Shown here piece by piece: positions 18,708 through 26,783 of a DNA stretch of 26,783 nt. The notes under the pieces were generated by a model. It made no database searches and had not been told where the DNA came from. It saw only the letters and a program-made list of their open reading frames with translations. This stretch comes from Pythium myriotylum (taxonomy: Eukaryota; Oomycota; Peronosporomycetes; Pythiales; Pythiaceae): positions 1 to 26,783 of the forward strand of contig JALJCQ010000048.1 in NCBI GenBank assembly GCA_023091665.1, written 5' to 3'. Positions within the stretch are counted from its first letter, which is position 1. Every line of letters begins with the position of its first letter. The translations under genes were made by a program, and so were the position numbers.

Positions 18708-19844
18708 TTACGCCCGGGTAGCAGGAGCGGCCGTCGTCGGACGCGGGCCAGGCGGAGGACCACCCGGACCACCCGAGCCACCCGGACCACCGGCACCGCC
18801 CGCATTCGCCACACCTCCACTCGCCGTCCACGTCGCCGCAGAGCTGATGGTCTTGGAGATGGTCATGTCGACACCCACCGAGATCCACGAGAAGAGACCG
18901 TCCTCCACGCTATCACCCAAGTACACATACTCGACGACCGGATCGAAGCCCGTGGCCACTTCCTCGCCAAAGATCGAGTCCTCGGCGTTCGTCGTGAGTG
19001 TCTGCGTGTTGGTCGCGTACACGGCCGTCTTCTCGACCTCGGTGATGAGACTCTGGTCGAAGAAGATCTGGCCGACGCTCGCGGCGCCACCGCCGCTGTA
19101 CGTGTTGTTGGCGAGCACGGAGCCGCCGTGGCTGCCGAGGATGTGGATGTGGGTGGCGCGACCCGTGTAGTGTCCGGGGAACTTGGTCACGAACTGCACG
19201 AGCCCGTCCTTGTCGGTCGGGTAGAGCCCACGCGCGAAGGTCTTGTTGATGTTGGTGAGGTCGGTGCTGTCGCCGTTGCCGTTGGCCACCACGCCCGCGT
19301 ACACGCCGGTCGAGTTGCAGTGCCAGAAGTCGACGTAGTAGTCTGGCACGGGCGAGCACGTGTTGATGTCGATGAACTGCAGCTGCGTGTAGAGGTCGAC
19401 GCCCGGCTGGGTCTCGCGGATGTCGTTGCGGGTGAGCTCGCCGTCGACGTAGTACGGACCCTGGGTCACCTCGGGCTCGAGCACGCACTTGGGCGTGGCG
19501 CCGAAGAGCGCGACGGCGTCGAAGTTGGTGGGCGTGACTCCCGTGAGGCTCGACTTGTGGTCCTTGGCGAGCACGTCTGCGGCGGCGAGTCGGCGGCGTT
19601 CGGCCTGGAGGCTCTTGATGGTCTCGAGGCGTCGGTCGGCGGCGCGCTGCTGGAGCTCTCGCAGGCTCTTGTTGTTGGCGCAGGCGGCGAGCGATCGGTG
19701 TGCGTTGGCTCGGAGGAGGTGGCTGTTGGCGGTCTCGAGGAGCGATCGTTCGTGGTGGTGTTGTTGTGCGGGGTGTGCGTCGGCTACGGCGAGGTAGGCG
19801 GCGGTGGCCGTGATGGCGGCGAGGATGGTGGAGAGTTGGACCAT
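18708..19844 (-). CDS. A5: intact secreted intradiol dioxygenase-like protein
   Basis: Complete 378-aa type-A protein with the architecture of A4. It differs from A4 at three visible places: Leu44 instead of Phe, Thr138 instead of Ile in GEL(I/T)RND, and Gly-Gly-Ser instead of Gly-Gly-Pro in the tail. The run that is four bases in A2 and A3 is three here (19430-19432), which keeps the frame open. A5 therefore shows what A2 and A3 would encode without the extra base. All four iron ligands are present. Its leader carries an (GT)18 run. It converges on B4 and diverges from A6. Confidence 0.92.
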   Translation of the reverse strand: MVQLSTILAAITATAAYLAVADAHPAQQHHHERSLLETANSHLLRANAHRSLAACANNKSLRELQQRAADRRLETIKSLQAERRRLAAADVLAKDHKSSLTGVTPTNFDAVALFGATPKCVLEPEVTQGPYYVDGELTRNDIRETQPGVDLYTQLQFIDINTCSPVPDYYVDFWHCNSTGVYAGVVANGNGDSTDLTNINKTFARGLYPTDKDGLVQFVTKFPGHYTGRATHIHILGSHGGSVLANNTYSGGGAASVGQIFFDQSLITEVEKTAVYATNTQTLTTNAEDSIFGEEVATGFDPVVEYVYLGDSVEDGLFSWISVGVDMTISKTISSAATWTASGGVANAGGAGGPGGSGGPGGPPPGPRPTTAAPATRA

Positions 19845-19879
19845 GGCTCGGAGGTGTTGGTGTGACGAGATGAGGTGTT

Positions 19880-19880
<1 letters not shown>

Positions 19881-19916
<36 letters not shown>
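19881..19916. repeat. (GT)18 microsatellite in the A5 leader
   Basis: One unit shorter than at A2 and A3. This is one of the few differences between the two tandem units, and it shows that they are separate copies. Confidence 0.95.
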
Positions 19917-19922
<6 letters not shown>

Positions 19923-19980
19923 GTGTGAGAGTTGATTAGCTGGTGTGTTGGTGTTGGTGGAGGCTTGCGAGGTCGGGAGG

Positions 19981-19994
19981 AACTTGCAAAGTGA
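19981..19994 (-). promoter_or_regulatory. Oomycete-type transcription-start element of A5
   Basis: TCACTTTGCAAGTT on the minus strand, about 140-150 bp before the ATG, in the beta-type upstream region. Confidence 0.65.
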
Positions 19995-20940
19995 GAGATC
20001 CCTACCCGGTCACGAATCGAGCTCGACTTGGTTTGGCCTGGGACGACCCTGCTCTCTGGGAGGTCCGCTGTGAAGAGCAGCTAGTTCTGTCGGCTGTTGA
20101 TGGTGAGTCCTGTCTGTGGCGTTGGAGTGGGCTGGGGTGGCCCACGACGTGTGACCCAGAACAGTAGTGGAGACACGCCACTGAAGTCGGGAGTCTGGTT
20201 GCCTCAAGCAGCGCGGAATATCGTCGTGGTCGTGGTGTGGTCGAGTTGTAGGTGTCTCCATGTCTCCAGCTGTTTTCATTCCGTTGGTCACACAAGATCG
20301 ACGGAGCTCATCCGGATCTTTACATCGGCGTGAGAGCGTGAGACTCGGAACAGTCGGCTGATCGTGGACGATCGTCTCCATTGACGCTCGTAGTAGTTTG
20401 CTTTACTGCATTACTAGAAATTTACTGAATGAGTGGGTCGTTCCCCCATGGCTCCACCCAACGCGTCTCGGTTCGATTTGCACTGCATCAGTACACTGCA
20501 CCTCGAGGGTGGACAGACCGGCATGTAGCCATCTCGAGTGCGTGAGTGTCCCACGACTGGCAGTGACCATGACCGCGGCAGTGGACACGTTGGTCGGTCC
20601 AGAAACACACATGCACATGCAGATGCACTTCTGCAGATACCTACGTAGAGGTGAGACGACGGCGAGAAGAGCGCGGTGGACGAGCTGATTTGTTCAAATC
20701 GCCGAGATCGCAGTCTTGCCGTCTAATTGGTCGGGAGACAGGTTCGGATGGATTTCGCTCCCCCCATCATGTCCCAGTTTAGTCAGGCGTTTTGCGGTGG
20801 TGGCGAAAGATTGAACAGCCGCCATTTCGACAGAATCGAACTGTCATTAATTGATCTACATTATGCTGTTGTGACACTCTCTTTGTGTGGCGTCATGGGC
20901 CAACAGGGCGAGCGATGGTTGGTCCAATCGGTCTTCATGC

Positions 20941-20977
20941 GTGGAGGCGTGGAGGCGTGGAGGCGTTTAGGCGTGGA
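20941..20977. repeat. 8-bp tandem minisatellite, third copy
   Basis: Same GTGGAGGC run as at 11433-11469, with the same altered fourth unit. Confidence 0.8.
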
Positions 20978-22405
20978 TACACGAGCGTGCATTCCAGCGA
21001 CGGCATCCATCCCCATATGCCTCGCCATGAGTGGCAGCGAGTGTAGACAGTCTTCTCGACGCTCAACGCGTACGTGAGACTGGTGTGAGACAGCATGTGT
21101 TGCGACAGGTGGCTGGCCGACTATCGAGGAGTCTGCCGCCTGTATAGAACCGACAGACGCACTGGCGCTGCCATCCGGGCCTTCTGGGCCATCTGGAGCA
21201 GAGCGAAATCTTTGTCGTGGACCGCCCTTTGTGTGGATGAGGAGGCCAGCTGGTTAGGCGGTTCTGTCCACGGTCTTGATTCCCACTACATACGTGTGAA
21301 GACAGTTCTTGAGTGTTGTCAAGATTTGTCAGTCCAGATTAGTTTACGCTGGCATTCCACTCGGCGGTCGGTCTTGATCAACGAGTTCATGGCAGATGTC
21401 TCTGCAAGATCAGCACGCCCGCTTCGACTCGTTTGCCTCCTCACCGCGTCCGGGGAAACTCGGAAACTATACACCAGTATTATCTGGCAATGGTTCCACT
21501 CCATAGACTTCATTTACATCATCATCATCATTGTCATCACCTGGGTTCGGCAGCATGAAAATCTGTCTGTGTGATGTGCATTTACAACGCAGCCGATCGC
21601 AGACAGCACGGTCCAAATCGCCAACTTGTCCCAGATTACTACTAGACCACTGGAATGACTCATTTTCCCTCCCATTTCTGTCTTTCCAGTGTACGAGTCG
21701 GCACGTTGTCGAGGCAGCGCGCGCTCATTGGCCACGAGATTGTCACTGCCAACAGCACAGTGCCACTCGCGCGATCGAGGATTCAGCCAACCAGGAGTGT
21801 TGCTCTATTCGAACACTGTACAGCACGGCGAGGGGGTGAGTCGCTCGAGTTCATTTGTTCGCGACGATCCAGTCCGCTTCACGATGGCCTTATGCTCGCC
21901 GATCCCGCGATCTAGATAGCTAGCTAGTAATCTCTATTCTATACGGAGTGTGGCCACTGACTCCGAGAAAGCGACTCGCAGTCTTTCACAGACCAAAGCC
22001 ATGATCTCATTACGCGTCCCTAGTCGACAGTACCTTCACACAGAGCGGATCGTCTAACCGCGAGTGATCGCGATCAGTCCTCTCTCGCAATTCCAGACTG
22101 TCCCGTCCCACTCGATGCTGATGCTGCACATCTCCACTCATCCACAACAATGACAACGGCATTTCCTACTTCAGTCGCACGTCTCCAGGACACAGTCACA
22201 CGCCATGGACACCTCTCCAACGGCACAGACGCGACTTGTGGTGAGAAAGCCCGCACCACACGTCTTCTTTGCAAAGACTCGACTGCGAATGCAGACGCCA
22301 CGAACTGCAACGTCACTGGAGAACGAAAGAACCTCAAGGTGAGAGGGGTGGTCGAATCTGTCTCGGCGACACTTCAAGCTCGATCGGGGTCTCGATTGGG
22401 ATCTC

Positions 22406-22419
22406 TCACTTTGCAAGTC
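22406..22419 (+). promoter_or_regulatory. Oomycete-type transcription-start element of A6
   Basis: TCACTTTGCAAGTC, 12 of 14 to the consensus, 60-75 bp before the ATG in an alpha-type upstream region. Confidence 0.6.
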
Positions 22420-22480
22420 CCTCCGCGACCTAGCAAGCCTCCACCAACACCTCATCTCGTCACACCAACACCTCCGAGCC

Positions 22481-23680
22481 ATGGTCCAACTCTCCACCAT
22501 CCTCGCCGCCATCACGGCCACCGCCGCCTACCTCGCCGTAGCCCGACGCACACCCCGCACAACAACACCACCACGAACGATCGCTCCTCGAGACCGCCAA
22601 CAGCCACCTCTTCCGAGCCAACGCACACCGATCGCTCGCCGCCTGCGCCAACAACAAGAGCCTGCGAGAGCTCCAGCAGCGCGCCGCCGACCGACGCCTC
22701 GAGACCATCAAGAGCCTCCAGGCCGAACGCCGCCGACTCGCCGCCGCAGACGTGCTCGCCAAGGACCACAAGTCGAGCCTCACGGGAGTCACGCCCACCA
22801 ACTTCGACGCCGTCGCGCTCTTCGGCGCCACGCCCAAGTGCGTGCTCGAGCCCGAGGTGACCCAGGGTCCGTACTACGTCGACGGCGAGCTCATCCGCAA
22901 CGACATCCGCGAGACCCAGCCGGGCGTCGACCTCTACACGCAGCTGCAGTTCATCGACATCAACACGTGCTCGCCCGTGCCAGACTACTACGTCGACTTC
23001 TGGCACTGCAACTCGACCGGCGTGTACGCGGGCGTGGTGGCCAACGGCAACGGCGACAGCACCGACCTCACCAACATCAACAAGACCTTCGCGCGTGGGC
23101 TCTACCCGACCGACAAGGACGGGCTCGTGCAGTTCGTGACCAAGTTCCCCGGACACTACACGGGTCGCGCCACCCACATCCACATCCTCGGCAGCCACGG
23201 CGGCTCCGTGCTCGCCAACAACACGTACAGCGGCGGTGGCGCCGCGAGCGTCGGCCAGATCTTCTTCGACCAGAGTCTCATCACCGAGGTCGAGAAGACG
23301 GCCGTGTACGCGACCAACACGCAGACACTCACGACGAACGCCGAGGACTCGATCTTTGGCGAGGAAGTGGCCACGGGCTTCGATCCGGTCGTCGAGTATG
23401 TGTACTTGGGTGATAGCGTGGAGGACGGTCTCTTCTCGTGGATCTCGGTGGGTGTCGACATGACCATCTCCAAGACCATCAGCTCTGCGGCGACGTGGAC
23501 GGCGAGTGGAGGTGTGGCGAATGCGGGCGGTGCCGGTGGTCCGGGTGGCTCGGGTGGTCCGGGTGGTCCGCCGGTGGGAACGGCTCGTTCCCTGGTCCTC
23601 CTCCTGGTGCAAACGGAACGACCCCCGCTCCTGCCACCACCACTTTGACTCCTTCCACTACTGGTCCAGCCTGCAAGTAA
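22481..23680 (+). pseudogene. A6: type-A gene with two frameshifts and a different C-terminal tail
   Basis: The start and signal peptide are normal, but one extra C in the run near 22542 shifts the frame at about codon 20. The remainder of the dioxygenase, including all iron ligands, is open in the original frame from 22752. The sequence follows A4 until about 23570, inside the Gly-Gly-Pro repeats, then becomes different. In the dioxygenase frame it stops at 23648 after an odd leucine/proline stretch. In the neighbouring frame it runs to TAA at 23678-23680 and reads as a natural Gly/Pro/Thr-rich tail ending TTGPACK. A single lost G near 23574-23578 would explain this. A6 probably shows the older form of the type-A tail. 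It is either a recent pseudogene or an intact gene with two base-calling errors. Confidence 0.8.
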
Positions 23681-23694
23681 AAGGCACGAAGACG

Positions 23695-23730
23695 ACTGAA
23701 CTTCCGAACAGAGTGACCACGAAGTTCAGT
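23695..23730 (+). other. 3' hairpin after A6
   Basis: ACTGAACTTC and GAAGTTCAGT form a perfect 10-bp stem around a 16-base loop, beginning 15 bp after the A6 tail TAA. It shares the GAACT/AGTTC core with the hairpins after the other A genes, although the surrounding sequence is different. Confidence 0.5.
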
Positions 23731-23839
23731 ACATTACTAGCTTAGATAACCACACAAAATCCAAACGACGAAGTCTTGCATTTTGCGGCATGCCGACGAT
23801 TCTCCAAATGAAATATTGAAAAAGGTTGGTGAGGACACT

Positions 23840-24150
23840 CACAAGTAGCAACAGCTGTGGTGGGCCTGGAAACCGTCAAGCACCGGGCAACATGAGCTGA
23901 GCACCGCCTGCTTTAAGTCCCTCCCTCCGTATCGACAGCCCTCAGCGGTAGTTCGATTGGATCGACTTCAACTATATCACAACTGCACCTCTCTCGACGA
24001 CTCCAGCGGCTTCGCTTGGGTCCTAACGTAAGAACGAGAAAAAAAAAAAAAGAGTGACTAGCGGCATCAAGTGGCGCGTCGGGATGGTCAGGGATGGCCA
24101 TGGCAGTCGCGGTGGGAGTAGTTGTTGGTGCTGCTGCTGCGCTTCTGGGT
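23840..24150 (+). pseudogene. Relic of a type-B gene (3' end only)
   Basis: This stretch aligns with the last ~280 bp of the B genes. It includes counterparts of the GGPGNNQAPGNM region, the Ser/Thr/Pro stalk, the GTGGCGCG(T/C)CGGGA(T) stretch before the anchor signal, and the sequence just after the stop (GTCTAC..ACGTATTAC against GTAGAC..ACGTAATAC). It has stops, substitutions throughout and an inserted stretch at about 24015-24060 with 13 A residues. The signal peptide and catalytic core are absent. Unlike the other B copies it is truly decayed, so it marks an older duplicate of the unit. It sits where a B gene would stand, pointing toward A7. Confidence 0.7.
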
Positions 24151-24554
24151 CTACCAACGTATTACATTCAAACTGATTGGACGTTCGGTTGCATAAACCT
24201 GTCGCAATGAATCAAATTGTAGCCAACGCAAACATAAGATCCTGCATCTTTGTAAGTGCTGAACGCAAGAGTGAGTGGCTGGTCGATTCTATTCTACGAA
24301 ACGGTTTGGATTTGCTGCGTTCCACGTTCTCTGCGCATAGCAAGAACTCCAACAAAACGGACGTGCGAGTCGGGATCACGATTTGGATTTGTGGTACCTG
24401 GTATGTCTATATTATGTGATGAGTATCGAAGGCGAACAATAATGGTGCTGCTTCGAGTTGAAAGTTCTGGCTCGGGAACTAGCGTTGTTGAGTGTGGAGT
24501 CGATTTCGACGATGCAAGCCTTCGTAGTTAAACGTTTCCTGTGCTGCATTGCAC

Positions 24555-24576
24555 GAACTTTGTGACAACTGAGTTC
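24555..24576 (-). other. Reduced 3' hairpin downstream of A7
   Basis: GAACT and AGTTC pair over 5 bp around a 12-base loop. This is the same core and loop length as the 8-bp hairpins elsewhere, kept in otherwise diverged sequence. Confidence 0.4.
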
Positions 24577-24665
24577 CGAGGTCTTGACCAGCAAGCAGGA
24601 ATAAGCTCCAGCTAGAGCTCCGATAGCAAAATCCATTGGTTATTTCATGTGTGCAGGAGGGAAGA

Positions 24666-24687
24666 CGTTTCGTTTCGTTTCGTTTCG
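24666..24687. repeat. (CGTTT)4 pentanucleotide run
   Basis: Four perfect CGTTT units plus CG, in the unique insert upstream of the A7 3' end. No function is apparent. Confidence 0.9.
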
Positions 24688-24900
24688 GAGTGAAGTTTAT
24701 TGAAATCAACAGAGCGGTTCTGAGGAAAGACGTGGAATCGAGTCCCAACCGAGACAACGAACGCGCCGTGTATATACAATCTTACTTGGACAAGTTTTTG
24801 TCCGTCCCGCTAATGCAAAACTGTGTAATTTCGTTTTGTGCTTATCTGCATTCAATCCCAAAGCGGAAACCACCCCAGGGTCATCCGCAACAACGCCAAC

Positions 24901-26037
24901 TTACGCCCGGGTAGCAGCAGCGGCCGTCGTCGGACGCGGGCCAGGCGGAGGACCACCCGGACCACCCGAGCCACCCGGACCACCGGCACCGCCCGCATTC
25001 GCCACACCTCCACTCGCCGTCCACGTCGCCGCAGAGCTGATGGTCTTGGAGATGGTCATGTCGACACCACCGAGATCCACGAGAAGAGACCGTCCTCCAC
25101 GCTATCACCCAAGTACACATACTCGACGACCGGATCGAAGCCCGTGGCCACTTCCTCGCCAAAGGATCGAGTCCTCGGCGTTCGTCGTGAGTGTCTGCGT
25201 GTTGGTCGCGTACACGGCCGTCTTCTCGACCTCGGTGATGAGACTCTGGTCGAAGAAGATCTGGCCGACGCTCGCGCGCCACCGCCGCTGTACGTGTTGT
25301 TGGCGAGCACGGAGCCGCCGTGGCTGCCGAGGATGTGGATGTGGGTGGCGCGACCGTGTAGTGTCCGGGGAACTTGGTCACGAACTGCACGAGCCCGTCC
25401 TTGTCAGGTCGGGTAGAGCCCACGCGCGAAGGTCTTGTTGATGTTGGTGAGGTCGGTGCTGTCGCCGTTGCCGTTGGCACCACGCCCGCGTACACGCCGG
25501 TCGAGTTGCAGTGCCAGAAGTCGACGTAGTAGTCTGGGCACGGGCGAGCACGTGTTGATGTCGATGAACTGCAGCTGCGTGTAGAGGTCGACGCCCGGCT
25601 GGGTCTCGCGGATGTCGTTGCGGATGAGCTCGCCGTCGACGTAGTACGGACCCTGGGTCACCTCGGGCTCGAGCACGCACTTGGGCGTGGCGCCGAAGAG
25701 CGCGACGGCGTCGAAGTTGGTGGGCGTGACTCCCGTGAGGCTCGACTTGTGGTCCTTGGCGAGCACGTCTGCGGCGGCGAGTCGGCGGCGTTCGGCCTGG
25801 AGGCTCTTGATGGTCTCGAGGCGTCGGTCGGCGGCGCGCTGCTGGAGCTCTCGCAGGCTCTTGTTGTTGGCGCAGGCGGCGAGCGATCGGTGTGCGTTGG
25901 CTCGGAAGAGGTGGCTGTTGGCGGTCTCGAGGAGCGATCGTTCGTGGTGGTGTTGTTGTGCGGGGTGTGCGTCGGCTACGGCGAGGTAGGCGGCGGTGGC
26001 CCGTGATGGCGGCGAGGATGGTGGAGAGTTGGACCAT
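24901..26037 (-). pseudogene. A7: type-A intradiol dioxygenase-like gene broken by single-base indels
   Basis: From the ATG at 26037 to the TAA complement at 24901-24903 the length is 1137 bp, the same as an intact A gene. Inside it I count eight single-base changes of length compared with A4: losses near 25068, 25276, 25354 and 25479, and gains near 25164, 25406, 25536 and 26000. They cancel out, nearly all sit in short homopolymers, and there are very few substitutions. The encoded core is otherwise that of A4, with Ile at position 138. Flanks on both sides are clearly diverged from the other copies, so the coding region looks as if it was homogenised by gene conversion. It may be functional if the indels are consensus errors. 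Confidence 0.75.
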
Positions 26038-26064
26038 GGCTCGGAGGTGTTGGTTGTTGTTTGA

Positions 26065-26065
<1 letters not shown>

Positions 26066-26104
<39 letters not shown>
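26066..26104. repeat. 39-base G homopolymer in the A7 leader
   Basis: A continuous run of 39 G (C on the A7 strand) between the start element and the ATG, where A2, A3 and A5 carry the CA/GT run. A tract this long is rarely called reliably, so its length, and possibly its existence, should be doubted. Confidence 0.85.
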
Positions 26105-26105
<1 letters not shown>

Positions 26106-26132
26106 GTTATGGATGCTTGCTAGGTCGGGAGG

Positions 26133-26146
26133 GACTTGCAAAGTGA
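26133..26146 (-). promoter_or_regulatory. Oomycete-type transcription-start element of A7
   Basis: TCACTTTGCAAGTC on the minus strand, about 100 bp before the ATG. It is kept intact although the DNA around it has diverged. Confidence 0.6.
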
Positions 26147-26783
26147 GAGATCGCGATGGAGACCCAGGCCGAATTTGAACCGCTGCCAAGACAGATTGGA
26201 GTTCCCTAGTCGCCGAAAAGTTCTGTGTGAATGTTTGTGGTGTGGCTTTCTCAGCGCAGGCTCTTCGAAGGAGACATCTGACGGCGGCTTTCCACGTCAA
26301 GTCGAGTTTGTGGCGTTGGAGAGGGTCCATGGCGTGTGACCCTGTCCGTGAGACGTGCGACTGAAGTTGAAGTTGTCGTTGTCATTGTTGTGGATTAGTG
26401 GGGATTTGGAGCATGGAGTGGAGGGGACGACCTGGAGTTGCGCGAGTGGACTTATCGTGATCACTTGCATTTAGGACGATCGCCGTTGCAGAACATATTG
26501 ACTAGGGTCGCGTAATGACATGAAAAGTTTTGGTCTTCGAAAAACCACCAGAGTTGGCGGTCTCATTTGATATAGAACAGTTACTAGATAGGTATAGATC
26601 GCAAAATCGGTGAGCCTAAGCTCATCGCGACGTGGACTGCATCTTGACGAATCAATGAGCTCTAGTGACTCAAAATTTGTCTTAGTATCCCTGCGGTCAC
26701 TACTAGACTACTGGTGTACTGGTTTGGTTAATAGTGCTGAGTGGCCGGCTGAGATTCTCGATTGCGTGAGTGGCACTGTACTA
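26147..26783. other. Diverged alpha-type upstream region of A7
   Basis: Recognisably related to the DNA upstream of A1, A4 and A6, in the same order. Examples are GTCCATGGCGTGTGAC near 26325, ACGTGCGACTGAAGT near 26352, GTCATTGTTGTGGAT near 26380 and GAGTGGCACTGTA at the right edge. It carries many substitutions and small gaps. No gene is seen in it. Confidence 0.65.

Larger units (their letters stand above)
19845..22480. other. 2.6 kb divergent intergenic region A5/A6
   Basis: Third copy of the beta/alpha intergenic region, in the same orientation as 10335-12971. No gene is supported. It contains two start elements, the GT run and the minisatellite at 20941-20977. Small changes (a lost GT unit, and a gained base plus substitutions at 22419-22437) set it apart from the second copy. 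Confidence 0.7.
3425..23570. repeat. ~9.51 kb tandem duplication, about two units
   Basis: The unit A-B-B-A plus the intergenic region recurs with a shift of 9511 bp (B1 to B3, B2 to B4), 9510 at A3/A5 and 9508 further right because of small indels. Copy 1 runs from A2 into A4 and copy 2 from A4 into A6, with A4 belonging to both. Confidence 0.9.
24151..24900. other. Diverged convergent intergenic region before A7
   Basis: The left part (about 24230-24610) is a weak match to the B/A convergent gap. Recognisable pieces include TTTGGATTTGC, the ACTCCAACAA piece and the degenerate hairpin at 24555-24576. From about 24625 to 24864 I find no counterpart elsewhere in the window. That stretch contains a (CGTTT)4 run. 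No gene is supported. Confidence 0.55.

Noticed and set aside
1..26783. Transposon or viral origin of the repeated unit
   Set aside because: No transposase, integrase, reverse transcriptase, long terminal repeat or terminal short inverted repeat was found. The repeats are explained by segmental duplication of host genes.
1..26783. CRISPR-like or other evenly spaced short repeats, tRNA or rRNA genes
   Set aside because: The only short repeats are simple microsatellites and minisatellites, and nothing with a tRNA or rRNA core was recognised by eye.

Overview
The window looks like oomycete nuclear DNA (Pythium/Phytophthora-like; inferred). Three things point that way. The genes are intronless, GC-rich and encode secreted proteins. 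Every gene is preceded, 50-160 bp upstream of its ATG, by a close match to the oomycete transcription-start element (consensus TCAYTYYNCAWTTT). The only protein family present is the extracellular 'intradiol dioxygenase-like' family found in fungi and oomycetes. There are no RNA genes, no recognisable transposase or reverse transcriptase, and no bacterial-type features.

The whole window is one amplified cluster of two paralogous genes. Type A (378 aa) has a signal peptide, a basic propeptide-like stretch, an intradiol dioxygenase core with all four Fe(III) ligands (Tyr182, Tyr226, His232, His234), and a Gly/Pro-rich soluble tail. Type B (435 aa) has the same core (Tyr187, Tyr231, His237, His239), but ends in a Ser/Thr/Pro-rich stalk and a hydrophobic C-terminus typical of a GPI-anchor signal. 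The likely division of labour is a released enzyme (A) and a surface-tethered enzyme (B), both opening catechol-type aromatic rings outside the cell. The natural substrate cannot be read from the sequence.

Layout, left to right: A1(-, partial, broken) <- 2.6 kb intergenic -> A2(+, one frameshift) convergent with B1(-); 0.93 kb divergent promoter region; B2(+) convergent with A3(-, same frameshift as A2); 2.6 kb intergenic; A4(+, intact) convergent with B3(-); divergent promoter region; B4(+) convergent with A5(-, intact); 2.6 kb intergenic; A6(+, two frameshifts, different tail); relic of a B gene (+); A7(-, many single-base indels); diverged upstream DNA to the end. Intact genes are A4, A5, B1, B2, B3 and B4.

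Two symmetries organise this. First, positions 1-6419 and 7375-13793 form an inverted repeat: mirror positions sum to 13794 at every landmark checked, including a (CA)19 microsatellite. The unique core between the arms holds the two B promoters. Second, a ~9.51 kb unit is tandemly repeated (A2 to A4 to A6), with A4 as the apparent joint. The right end (after 23570) holds older, diverged homologues of the same unit. Single-base homopolymer indels concentrate at both window ends and a 39-base G run sits near the right end, so consensus error at the ends of a whole contig is a serious alternative to gene decay there.
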